The position numbers and the translations under genes are program-made. Below are positions 1-5,993 of a stretch of DNA of 10,078 nt, piece by piece. The first letter of the stretch is position 1; every line of letters starts with the position of its first letter. The stretch is from Anaerolineae bacterium (lineage in GTDB: Bacteria > Chloroflexota > Anaerolineae > JAFGEY01): contig JAFGEY010000422.1 of the NCBI GenBank assembly GCA_016931365.1, positions 1 through 10,078 on the forward strand. Direction: 5' to 3'. Under the pieces are notes generated by a model, which was not told the origin of the DNA, did not search any database, and saw only the letters and a program-made list of their open reading frames with translations.

Positions 1-1
1 C

Positions 2-331
2 ATCGAAGACCTGGGCGGCGAAAACCTGGGCATCAACCTCGACCCGGCCAATCTGTTGATGTATGGCCGGGCCAACCCGGTGGATGCGCTTGACGTGTTT
101 GGCCGCTATGTGGTCGGCGTGCATGCCAAGGATGGTGAATATCCGACCAACGGGCGTGAGTTGGGCGTCGAAAAGCCGCTGGGCGAAGGGCGGGTGAACT
201 TTCCGCTGCTGGTGTCCAAGCTAAAATCGCTGGACTACGCCGGCGCGCTGACTATCGAGCGGGAGATCAGCGGCCCCAAGCAGGTCGAGGACATCAAGCG
301 AGCGATCCAGCTTTTGAGTGCGCTGGTCTGA
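2..331 (+). CDS. Sugar phosphate isomerase/epimerase (TIM-barrel, AP endonuclease 2 family), 3' part
   Basis: Only the C-terminal 109 codons are in the window; the reading frame is open from base 2 and ends with TGA at 329-331. The protein belongs to the xylose isomerase-like TIM-barrel family, which isomerises or epimerises sugars and sugar phosphates with a bound divalent metal. The visible part has the pattern of the last strands of such a barrel: NLDPAN, then GVHAKDG with a His and Asp expected to bind metal or substrate, then GEGRVNFPLLVSKLK, then LTIERE, whose Glu is normally the last metal ligand. The substrate cannot be told from this fragment. The gene converges on the leftward 55-residue gene; the 197-bp gap holds a hairpin and a tandem repeat but no T-tract terminator. 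Family assignment is firm, exact function is not. Confidence 0.85.
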   Translation: MEDLGGENLGINLDPANLLMYGRANPVDALDVFGRYVVGVHAKDGEYPTNGRELGVEKPLGEGRVNFPLLVSKLKSLDYAGALTIEREISGPKQVEDIKRAIQLLSALV

Positions 332-385
332 ACGGCCTGGTTTCCTGGCGATTCGCTCTGTCTCTGATCCGAAAATAGGTTTCCA

Positions 386-429
386 GTAGGGGCGCGTGCA
401 ACACTGCGTGTTGCCTGCTGCGCCCCTAC
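386..429. repeat. Nested inverted repeat, GTAGGGGCGC hairpin
   Basis: Bases 386-395 (GTAGGGGCGC) are perfectly complementary to 420-429. Inside them a second perfect stem pairs 398-404 (GCAACAC) with 408-414 around the 3-base loop TGC. The result is a long two-tier hairpin between two converging genes. No run of T follows on the + strand, so it is not a standard intrinsic terminator, although a stem this strong may still help end transcription. I recall GTAGGGGC...GCCCCTAC hairpins as dispersed intergenic repeats in Chloroflexi-like genomes, so a REP-like element is the best label; this is inference. Confidence 0.7.
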
Positions 430-476
430 GAGAGACCGTTTTCATATTGGGAGGTGCATCAAACCGCATGACAACT

Positions 477-527
477 ACTGACAGGTTTTACTGACAGGTT
501 TTACTGACAGGTTTTACTGACAGGTTT
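477..527. repeat. 13-bp tandem repeat, four copies
   Basis: The unit ACTGACAGGTTTT occurs four times head to tail, starting at 477, 490, 503 and 516; the last copy lacks only its final T. Copies are otherwise identical. Each holds the small odd palindrome CTGACAG. The array ends one base before the stop codon (529-531) of the leftward 55-residue gene, so it lies at the start of that gene's 3' untranslated region. The unit length is not a multiple of three and no reading frame uses it. Confidence 0.9.
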
Positions 528-528
528 G

Positions 529-696
529 CTATGCGCGTCTGATTTCTTTTTCCAGCCCCAATACCCGGAATTCAAGCTCAGTTAGCCGGCCTTTGATCTC
601 CTGGATCAGCAGCAGCATTTGGCCGATGACCTGCTCGGCCGTCAAATCGTCCCTTGCCCACGCTTCAATGATATGATCGAGTGAATAGGTGCTCAT
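529..696 (-). CDS. Small helical protein of 55 residues, unknown function
   Basis: I do not recognise a named family. The protein starts MSTYSLDHIIEAWARDDLTA and continues with a strongly helical, amphipathic stretch (VIGQMLLLIQEIKGRLTELE, residues 23-42) that ends in a charged coiled-coil-like tail EKEIRRA. There is no signal peptide, cysteine or catalytic motif. The start at 696 follows a purine-rich stretch (AGAAAG) at suitable distance. A longer reading from 738 would translate the operator palindrome into TRFRVRKK and is rejected. The gene is downstream of an XRE regulator and has a private promoter with two operator copies, so it is likely the regulated partner of that regulator. It could be an antitoxin-like, co-regulatory or regulator-binding protein; none of these can be decided here. 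Confidence 0.65.
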   Translation of the reverse strand: MSTYSLDHIIEAWARDDLTAEQVIGQMLLLIQEIKGRLTELEFRVLGLEKEIRRA

Positions 697-712
697 GGTT
701 GCTTTCTTTCTA

Positions 713-726
713 ACACGAAATCGTGT
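713..726. promoter_or_regulatory. Operator-like palindrome, leader copy (O2)
   Basis: ACACGAAATCGTGT is a perfect inverted repeat (ACACGA, two central bases, TCGTGT). With flanking bases, 711-726 reads the same as the other strand of 768-783, giving a 16-bp match. It lies between the predicted transcription start of the 55-residue gene (about 756) and its start codon at 696, so a protein bound here would block elongation or cooperate with the promoter copy. Confidence 0.7.
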
Positions 727-762
727 GCGCTTTGGCAAAAAAAGGATGTGCCTACAAGTCTT

Positions 763-791
763 ATTTTACACGATTTCGTGTTAAATGTCAA
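763..791 (-). promoter_or_regulatory. Promoter of the 55-aa gene with operator (O1) in its spacer
   Basis: On the minus strand the -35 is TTGACA (786-791, perfect consensus), the spacer is exactly 17 bp, and the -10 is TAAAAT (763-768). The spacer contains nearly the whole 768-783 copy of the palindrome ACACGANNTCGTGT. The -35 lies within the last codons of the XRE gene and the operator overlaps its TAA stop. This is the classic layout for repression by steric blocking of RNA polymerase. The adjacent XRE protein is the obvious candidate repressor, by inference. Confidence 0.7.
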
Positions 792-1035
792 GTCCCTCTC
801 CTGCTGGGATATCCTCGTCGGTATGGTACTCAAACTCGGCGCGTTCGGCGATGAGCACCAGCAAGTGGGCGATGCCGCCGCGCGGAGTGTGATAGCCGCA
901 TTCCCAGTCGCTGATCGTTTGCTGGCGCACGCCCAGTTCTTCAGACATTTGCTGCTGGGTCATCTGCAAATGATCGCGCAGCGCGCGAATGCGCTTTGAA
1001 TTCCAGTCATAACGGGGTTTGCGTCTGGTCGGCAT
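781..1035 (-). CDS. XRE/Cro-C1 type helix-turn-helix regulator, 84 aa
   Basis: A small single-domain DNA-binding protein. Residues about 15-66 form the XRE helix-turn-helix: RIRALRDHLQMTQQQMSEEL (first helices), GVRQQTISDWE (recognition helix and its cap), then a C-terminal helix HLLVLIAERA. A basic N-terminal tail (MPTRRKPRYDW) precedes it and a short acidic tail follows. The start at 1035 is supported by an AAGGGA ribosome-binding site; upstream in-frame codons overlap the prepilin peptidase and are rejected. The gene begins 11 bp after the prepilin peptidase stop and is probably cotranscribed with it. Its stop codon overlaps operator O1, so it likely controls the 55-residue gene downstream. 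No toxin-like domain is present. Confidence 0.85.
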   Translation of the reverse strand: MPTRRKPRYDWNSKRIRALRDHLQMTQQQMSEELGVRQQTISDWECGYHTPRGGIAHLLVLIAERAEFEYHTDEDIPAGEGLDI

Positions 1036-1046
1036 AGGTATGTCCC

Positions 1047-1844
1047 TTATCGTGTAAAGTACCAGGCCATCAGCGCCTGTCCCAGGTAGCGCATCAATGC
1101 GCCCCCCAAGATCAAAAAAGGCCCATAAGGGATGGCCGTGAAGGCCGAGTATTTGTGCAGGATGAGGCCCGAAATGATCAGGTAGAGGATCGATCCGGCG
1201 CCGCCGATCAAGATGCCGATGATCAGCGCAAAAATGACCTCGGGTGCGCCGACGATCAGGCCGATAAAGGTGATCAGCGTCACGTCGCCAAAGCCAAAAG
1301 CGACCTCGGTGATCGCTTTGCCTCTTGCTTTGCCGAGCAGTTTGGTAAACAGAATGCCAAACCAATACATGCCCAGAGCCAGCAGCAGTCCGATTCCCCC
1401 GCCAAGCAGGCTGCGCACGGGGCGGTCAAATTGGGGATCGACAAACGCGGCCAGCAAGGCCAGGGCAATTGCCGGCAGCATGATCACATGCTGGATCAGC
1501 CGATGCTCCAGGTCGGTGACCAGGACCAGGAGAAGGACTGCTGCGTAAATCAGGTTGGCGATCAAGGTGATCGGCGCACCGCCGCGTAATCCGATCAGCG
1601 CAAAGGCTGCTGCCGCGCCGATCTCGACCAACGGATGCCGGATCGACAGCCGTCGCCCGCAATTGGGGCAGCAATGTTTGCCGGTTAAATAGGCCAGCAG
1701 CCCGCTCCAGGCCAACGGGGGGCGCGTTTGTCCGCACTGCGCGCAAAACGGGCGTTTCAACGATCGCCGTGTGGGCAGGCTATCGGCCAACAGGTTGATC
1801 GTGGCACCGGTCAACAATCCAAGGGGAACTAGAATCCAGACCAT
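1047..1844 (-). CDS. Prepilin peptidase (type IV leader peptidase, A24 family)
   Basis: An integral membrane aspartic protease that cleaves the leader of type IV pilin-like proteins at the cytoplasmic face and, in many members, N-methylates the new N terminus. At 265 residues it has the usual family length. Seen in order: an N-terminal membrane helix; a cytoplasmic loop with two CxxC pairs (C34/C37 and C59/C62), as in zinc-containing bifunctional members; RHPLVEIGA at 69-77, a conserved family stretch; then several hydrophobic segments. The catalytic aspartates are D110 in VTDLEHRLI and D186 in the GFGD motif. The start is set by AAGGAG six bases before ATG. It leads a leftward unit with the XRE gene and is read from a promoter near 2011 through a structured leader. 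No pilin gene is in the window, so its substrate is unknown. Confidence 0.93.
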   Translation of the reverse strand: MVWILVPLGLLTGATINLLADSLPTRRSLKRPFCAQCGQTRPPLAWSGLLAYLTGKHCCPNCGRRLSIRHPLVEIGAAAAFALIGLRGGAPITLIANLIYAAVLLLVLVTDLEHRLIQHVIMLPAIALALLAAFVDPQFDRPVRSLLGGGIGLLLALGMYWFGILFTKLLGKARGKAITEVAFGFGDVTLITFIGLIVGAPEVIFALIIGILIGGAGSILYLIISGLILHKYSAFTAIPYGPFLILGGALMRYLGQALMAWYFTR

Positions 1845-1999
1845 CAGTGCTCCTTAAAGTAGCATCGTTCTCGGCGGGCGTCAAGGGCGCAAGGCCCTGA
1901 GCACAAAAGCTCATCGGATAAAGTAACTGCTCGGCATTCGCGCGGTCCCGACACTCGACCGGCACGCATCCTTTATGGCTGAACAGTTGCCGGACGGAT
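1845..1999 (-). ncRNA. Candidate structured 5' leader of the prepilin peptidase transcript
   Basis: Between the predicted leftward start (about 1999) and the ATG at 1844 lie about 155 bases with no convincing gene. Read on the minus strand it can form: an 8-bp helix of 1981-1988 with 1925-1932; an internal hairpin of 1957-1960 with 1944-1947, extended by 1964-1967 with 1940-1943; and a 6-bp pairing of 1971-1976 (AUAAAG, inside the helix) with 1918-1923 (CUUUAU, just outside), giving an H-type pseudoknot. Two further hairpins follow: 1909-1913 with 1898-1902, and 1894-1897 with 1885-1888. The layout fits a riboswitch or other cis-acting RNA. I do not match it to a known class, and a dispersed repeat is also possible. 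Confidence 0.4.
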
Positions 2000-2005
2000 A
2001 TGACT

Positions 2006-2014
2006 ATTATACCA
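2006..2014 (-). promoter_or_regulatory. Extended -10 promoter for prepilin peptidase unit
   Basis: The minus strand reads TGGTATAAT, a perfect TATAAT -10 box (2006-2011) with the TGn extension (2012-2014) that lets a promoter work with a poor -35. No good -35 is seen 17 bp upstream (CAGCCC). The first palindrome of the triple array begins immediately upstream, so binding there would cover the promoter. Confidence 0.6.
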
Positions 2015-2074
2015 TATCTTGCCAAGATGGGCTGTATCTTGCCAAGATGGGTTGTATCTTGCCAAGATAGGCTG
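2015..2074. repeat. Three tandem 20-bp units each with a palindrome
   Basis: Units start at 2015, 2035 and 2055 with consensus TATCTTGCCAAGATGGGCTG; they differ at only a few positions. Each contains the perfect 13-bp palindrome ATCTTGCCAAGAT (2016-2028, 2036-2048, 2056-2068); the third is perfect over 15 bp. The 20-bp period is close to two helical turns, so proteins bound to the units would lie on nearly the same face of the DNA. The array lies wholly between two divergent promoters and upstream of both predicted start sites, which favours DNA-level operators over RNA structures. Confidence 0.9.
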
Positions 2075-2087
2075 TCTGTGCTATGAT
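2059..2087 (+). promoter_or_regulatory. Promoter for the hfq-like/kinase unit
   Basis: TTGCCA (2059-2064), a 17-bp spacer, and TATGAT (2082-2087) form a good sigma-70-type promoter about 45 bp before the Hfq-like start codon. The -35 box is the centre of the third palindrome, so an array-binding protein would compete with RNA polymerase here. Confidence 0.55.
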
Positions 2088-2131
2088 TGGCAGACTGGAT
2101 CAAGTCATATGTATGCAAAGAAAGGACCATC

Positions 2132-2374
2132 ATGTCGAACGAGAGAGACAAAGCCAAGCGCAATTGGGGCCAGAGTCAGGCTACCTACCTGGCGGCATTG
2201 GAAAAAAAGTGGATCAAGATTGCTTTTCTGGATGGGAAAACACTCAAAGGCATCTTGACCGGCGTCGATACCTATGAATTGTTTGTCAAGCCGCAGCGCG
2301 GCCCAGAAGTGTTGATCAGCAAAGGCGCGATCAAGTACATTCATCCCACCACGGCGGACGACGACGAGGATTAG
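2132..2374 (+). CDS. hfq: Hfq-like RNA chaperone (Sm-fold protein), 80 aa
   Basis: Sm-like proteins form rings that bind RNA; Hfq brings small RNAs and messages together. The sequence follows the Hfq plan: an N-terminal helix ATYLAALEKKW, Sm1 at about 28-52 (IKIAFLDGKTLKGILTGVDTY) and Sm2 at about 60-70 (VLISKGAIKYI). The aromatic Y48 sits where enterobacterial Hfq has F42, a base-stacking residue. The Sm2 motif is KGA rather than the usual KHA, so the histidine used for U-binding in the proximal pore is absent. The C terminus is a very acidic tip (TADDDED), reminiscent of the acidic tip of E. coli Hfq. Start ATG at 2132 has AAAGGA upstream; in-frame ATGs nearer 2108 lack a ribosome-binding site. 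It is followed after 2 bp by the kinase gene. A divergent Sm protein with another role is the alternative. Confidence 0.8.
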   Translation: MSNERDKAKRNWGQSQATYLAALEKKWIKIAFLDGKTLKGILTGVDTYELFVKPQRGPEVLISKGAIKYIHPTTADDDED

Positions 2375-2376
2375 CA

Positions 2377-3015
2377 GTGAAAAAATTCATCGCCGTGGCT
2401 GGAAATATCGGCGTAGGCAAGTCGACGCTGGCCCAGTTGCTGTGCGAGTTTTACCTCTGGGAGCCGTTTTACGAAGCGGTCGATGATAATCCCTATCTGG
2501 CCGATTTTTATCAGGATATGAAAACCTGGGCCTTTCACTCCCAGGTCTTCTTTTTGTCGCGGCGGCTCAGCCACCACCGACAGATCGTCGAGCGGCCGGG
2601 CACGGTGGTCCAAGATCGCACCGTTTACGAGGATGCCGAGGTTTTTGCGCGCAACCTCTACGAACAGGGCTCGATGAGCAAGCGCGACTATGGCAGCTAC
2701 CGCGAGCTGTACGAAACGGTGATCGGCATCATGCCGCCGCCGGATTTGGTGATCTATTTGCAGGCTTCGGTGCCGACGTTGATCGACCGCATCCGCAAGC
2801 GCGGGCGCGATTACGAGCAAAACATCTCGACCGAATACCTCCAGCAGCTCAACGGCTACTATGAGGAATGGATGGCCTCGTTTACCCTCTGTCCGGTGCT
2901 CACCGTGCCCACCGATACCCTCGATTTTGTGAGCAACGGCGCGCACCTGGAGCTGATCACTGCCCGCGTCCTCGACAAGCTGCACGGCAAAGAGACCGTT
3001 GTGTTTGACCGCTGA
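2377..3015 (+). CDS. Deoxynucleoside kinase (dCK/dGK/dAK family)
   Basis: A cytosolic salvage enzyme that phosphorylates deoxynucleosides to the 5'-monophosphate with ATP. At 212 residues it has the usual bacterial length. Seen: P-loop GNIGVGKS at 9-16; the EAVDDNPYLADFYQD stretch, whose Glu is expected to act as base and contact the nucleoside; D80-R81 with ED at 85-86 in DRTVYEDAEVFA, the family signature; and the arginine-rich LID RIRKRGRDYE at about 138-147. The start is GTG, two bases after the Hfq-like stop, with GAGGA upstream inside the previous gene, so the two are almost certainly translated from one message. Whether the preferred base is A, G or C cannot be told from these motifs. 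Confidence 0.92.
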   Translation: MKKFIAVAGNIGVGKSTLAQLLCEFYLWEPFYEAVDDNPYLADFYQDMKTWAFHSQVFFLSRRLSHHRQIVERPGTVVQDRTVYEDAEVFARNLYEQGSMSKRDYGSYRELYETVIGIMPPPDLVIYLQASVPTLIDRIRKRGRDYEQNISTEYLQQLNGYYEEWMASFTLCPVLTVPTDTLDFVSNGAHLELITARVLDKLHGKETVVFDR

Positions 3016-3045
3016 CCGCAAACTGTCACTGGATAGTTGGCGGTC
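3014..3045 (+). other. Hairpin spanning the kinase stop and the intergenic gap
   Basis: GACCGC (3014-3019) pairs with GCGGTC (3040-3045), and after one A/G mismatch AACT (3021-3024) pairs with AGTT (3035-3038) around a 10-base loop. It begins within the kinase stop codon and ends shortly before the ribosome-binding site of the peptidase gene. No T-run follows, so it is more likely an RNA-stability or translation-modulating stem than a terminator. Confidence 0.4.
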
Positions 3046-3065
3046 GATTTGCCAAAGGAGATCTT

Positions 3066-5993
3066 ATGTCCCACCTCATTCACGGCTTCGAACTCCGTCG
3101 CGAGCAGCACATCCCCGAGCTGAACACCCTGGCGCAAATCTATCACCACGTCCAGACCGGCGCCGAGTTGCTTTCGCTGCAAAACGACGACGAAAACAAG
3201 GTCTTTGACATCGTCTTTCGCACCCTGCCTGTTGACTCGACCGGGCTGCCGCACATTATGGAGCACGCGGTGCTGGGCGGATCGCGCAAGTACCCGGTCA
3301 AAGAGCCGTTCGTCGAATTGCTCAAGGGGTCGCTGAACACCTTTGTCAACGCGATGACCTCAATTGACAAGACCAGCTATCCGGTAGCCAGCCAGAACGT
3401 CAAGGACTTTTACAACCTGGTCGACGTGTACCTGGACGCCGTTTTTTACCCACGCATCACGCCCTATACTTTGATGCAAGAGGGCTGGCACTATGAACTC
3501 GACCGCCTCGACGGCGAGATGGCTTTCAAAGGCATCGTTTTTAACGAGATGAAGGGGGCCTATTCGTCACCCGACAATCTGATGTACCGTTACAGCCGCC
3601 GCGCGCTCTTTCCTGATACACCTTACGGCCTTGATTCCGGCGGCGACCCGGCCGAAATCCCCAACCTGACCTACGCGCAGTTCAAGCACTTTCACGAGAC
3701 TTGTTATCATCCCTCCAACGCGCGCATCCTCTTTTACGGCGACGATGACCCCGTCGAGCGGCTGCGTCTCGTGAACGAATACCTCAAGGACTTTGCGCGC
3801 ATCGAGATCCTCTCGACTGTGCCGCTGCAGGCCCCGTTTGATGCACCACAGCACCTGGAGGTGCCCTTTGACGTGGGCGAAGGGGATAGCAGTGGAGAAA
3901 AAAAAGCGATGCTTGCCGTCAACTGGCTGCTGTGCGAGGGAGACGATCCGGAACGTGTACTCGGCCTGAACGTGCTGGAGCATATCCTGATCGGTACGCC
4001 TGCTTCGCCGCTGCGCAAGGCGCTGATCGATTCCGGGTTGGGCGAAGACCTGGCCGGGGGCGGCCTCAACGACAGCGTGCGCCAGATCTATTTTGGCACT
4101 GGCCTCAAAGGAATGTCGGCGGAAAATGTAGATAGGGTCGAATCGCTGATCCTGGACACACTGACTGCTTTGGTCGACAAAGGCCTCGATCCCAATATGG
4201 TCACCGCGTCGATGAACACGGTCGAATTTATCTTACGTGAAAATAACACCGGGCGCTTTCCGCGCGGCATCGCTCTGGCCTTTCGCGCACTCTCCACCTG
4301 GTTGTACGGTGGCGACCCACTCGCGCCACTGATGTTTGATGCGCCGCTGAGCGCGATCAAGGCGCGGCTGTCGTCGGGAGAACCCTATTTTGAGGGCCTG
4401 ATCGCCCACTTTCTGGTTGACAACCCGCATCGCGCCACGGTGCTGCTCAAGCCCGATCCCAACGTCCGGCAAGAGCAGGAAGCGGCGGAAAAGGCCCGTC
4501 TCGACGCAGCTCGCGCCGCGATGAGCGAAGCTGACCTGCTCGAGGTGATTGAGGCGACCAGGGAACTGAAGCGCATTCAGGAAACACCGGACTCGCCCGA
4601 GGCGCTGGCGACGATCCCGGTGCTCACGCTCGATGATCTGGATAAAGAGAATAAATTGATCCCGCTGGAGGTCTCTCAGCCCGGCTCAACTGAGATTTTG
4701 TATCACGATCTGTTCACCAACGGCATCGTCTACCTCGATCTGGCCTTCGACCTGCACGCGCTGCCGCAGGAACTGCTGCCTTTTGTCCCACTTTTCGGGC
4801 AGTCCTTAACCAAGATGGGCACCGCGACTCAAGATTTTGTCAAACTATCGCAACGCATCGGCCAAAAAACGGGCGGCATCGGGGCCAGCCCGCTGACCTC
4901 GGCGCTGATCGACCGCCGGGGCAGCGCGGCCAGGCTGGTTGTCCGCGCCAAATCGACAGTGGGGCAAACGCAGGATATGCTCGACATCTTGCATGATGTT
5001 CTGCTTACTGTCAAGCTGGATGATGCGGCGCGGTTCAAGCAGATCGTGCTGGAAAACAAGGCCCGGATGGAGGCCTCGCTGGTGCCGGGTGGGCACGCAG
5101 TCGCCGGCACGCGGCTGGGCGCGCATTTCGACCAAGCCGGCTGGCTCGATGAGCAGATGGGGGGCATCGCGTACCTGTTTTTCTTGCGGCAGTTGGCTGA
5201 ACGGATCGACAATGACTGGTCGTCGGTGCTGGCCCAGTTGGCACAGGTCAAGGCGCTGCTCGTCAACCGTGACAGCGCGTTGTGCAACGTCACCGTCGAT
5301 GCGGCGAACTGGGCGGCAATACAGCCCCGGCTGATCGCTCTGCTCGACACGCTGCCTGCTGCGCCAGTCGAACTAGTCACCTGGACGCCCGAACCCCTGC
5401 CGCCCTTCGAAGGGCTGACCATCCCGGCGCGGGTCAATTATGTCGCCAAAGGAGCCAATCTGTACGAGTTGGGCTATCAACTCGATGGCTCGGTGGCGGT
5501 GATTAGCAATTATTTGCGCGTCACCTGGCTCTGGGAGCGCGTGCGTGTGCATGGTGGGGCCTACGGCGGTTTTTGCACCTTTGATCGTCCCTCCGGTGTG
5601 TTCAGCTATCTTTCCTACCGCGATCCCAACCTGCTGGGTACGCTCGATAATTACGACCGCTCAGCTGACTATTTGCGCGACCTTGACTTGAGCCAAGACG
5701 AACTGATCAAAGGGATCATCGGCGCCGTTGGCCGTATCGATGCCTACCAGTTACCCGACGCCAAAGGCTTCACCTCGCTGGCGCGCTACCTGATCGGCGA
5801 GAGTGATGTCGACCGCCAGCGCTTCCGCGAGCAGGTGCTCTCGACCACCGTCGACGATTTCCGCATGTTTGCCGATGTGCTGGCCAGAGTCAACGAGGCA
5901 GGATGGGTCGTCGTGCTCGGCGCGCAAGAGGCGATTGAAAAGGCTAACGCCGAAAAAGGCGGGGATTGGCTAACAGTGACCAAAGTGTTGTGA
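3066..5993 (+). CDS. M16C zinc metallopeptidase, presequence-protease (PreP) type
   Basis: A two-halved clamshell peptidase that degrades unfolded peptides; organelle PreP clears targeting peptides. Length 975 matches the family. The inverted zinc motif is H63-I-M-E66-H67, with the distal ligand E161 in NEMKGA. It is followed by a conserved family block after the zinc site (GSLNTFVNAMTS). A charged helical linker at about 455-505 leads into the M16C-associated domain (QETPDSPEALATIPVL from 505). In the catalytically silent C-terminal half, R827 and Y833 in the GGAYGG region match the Arg/Tyr pair that PreP uses for substrate binding. No signal peptide is seen, so it probably acts in the cytosol. 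ATG is preceded by AAAGGAG. It lies 50 bp after the kinase gene and may share its transcript. Likely role: peptide turnover. Confidence 0.93.
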   Translation: MSHLIHGFELRREQHIPELNTLAQIYHHVQTGAELLSLQNDDENKVFDIVFRTLPVDSTGLPHIMEHAVLGGSRKYPVKEPFVELLKGSLNTFVNAMTSIDKTSYPVASQNVKDFYNLVDVYLDAVFYPRITPYTLMQEGWHYELDRLDGEMAFKGIVFNEMKGAYSSPDNLMYRYSRRALFPDTPYGLDSGGDPAEIPNLTYAQFKHFHETCYHPSNARILFYGDDDPVERLRLVNEYLKDFARIEILSTVPLQAPFDAPQHLEVPFDVGEGDSSGEKKAMLAVNWLLCEGDDPERVLGLNVLEHILIGTPASPLRKALIDSGLGEDLAGGGLNDSVRQIYFGTGLKGMSAENVDRVESLILDTLTALVDKGLDPNMVTASMNTVEFILRENNTGRFPRGIALAFRALSTWLYGGDPLAPLMFDAPLSAIKARLSSGEPYFEGLIAHFLVDNPHRATVLLKPDPNVRQEQEAAEKARLDAARAAMSEADLLEVIEATRELKRIQETPDSPEALATIPVLTLDDLDKENKLIPLEVSQPGSTEILYHDLFTNGIVYLDLAFDLHALPQELLPFVPLFGQSLTKMGTATQDFVKLSQRIGQKTGGIGASPLTSALIDRRGSAARLVVRAKSTVGQTQDMLDILHDVLLTVKLDDAARFKQIVLENKARMEASLVPGGHAVAGTRLGAHFDQAGWLDEQMGGIAYLFFLRQLAERIDNDWSSVLAQLAQVKALLVNRDSALCNVTVDAANWAAIQPRLIALLDTLPAAPVELVTWTPEPLPPFEGLTIPARVNYVAKGANLYELGYQLDGSVAVISNYLRVTWLWERVRVHGGAYGGFCTFDRPSGVFSYLSYRDPNLLGTLDNYDRSADYLRDLDLSQDELIKGIIGAVGRIDAYQLPDAKGFTSLARYLIGESDVDRQRFREQVLSTTVDDFRMFADVLARVNEAGWVVVLGAQEAIEKANAEKGGDWLTVTKVL

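Noticed and set aside
697..738. Upstream extension of the 55-residue protein by 14 codons
   Set aside because: The extension translates the operator palindrome (TRFRVRKK) and lies ahead of the better-placed ribosome-binding site for the ATG at 696.
1036..1365. Longer version of the XRE protein starting inside the prepilin peptidase
   Set aside because: The extra sequence is an out-of-frame reading of the peptidase gene, and a good ribosome-binding site precedes the ATG at 1035.
1845..1999. tRNA or cyclic-di-GMP riboswitch of the known class in the prepilin peptidase leader
   Set aside because: No acceptor/T-loop pattern of a tRNA and none of the conserved GCAAA/GACGCAAAGC core of the GEMM-I class was found; only a generic structured-leader label is supported.
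477..2074. CRISPR array
   Set aside because: The 13-bp and 20-bp repeats are head to tail without spacers, and no cas gene is near.
1780..2163. 127-codon minus-strand frame across the divergent control region
   Set aside because: It reads through the triple palindrome, a promoter and the structured leader, and overlaps the prepilin peptidase start; no ribosome-binding site or domain supports it.
2371..3021. 216-codon minus-strand frame opposite the deoxynucleoside kinase
   Set aside because: The plus strand carries an intact P-loop and DRTVYED signature; the antisense frame mirrors its codon bias.
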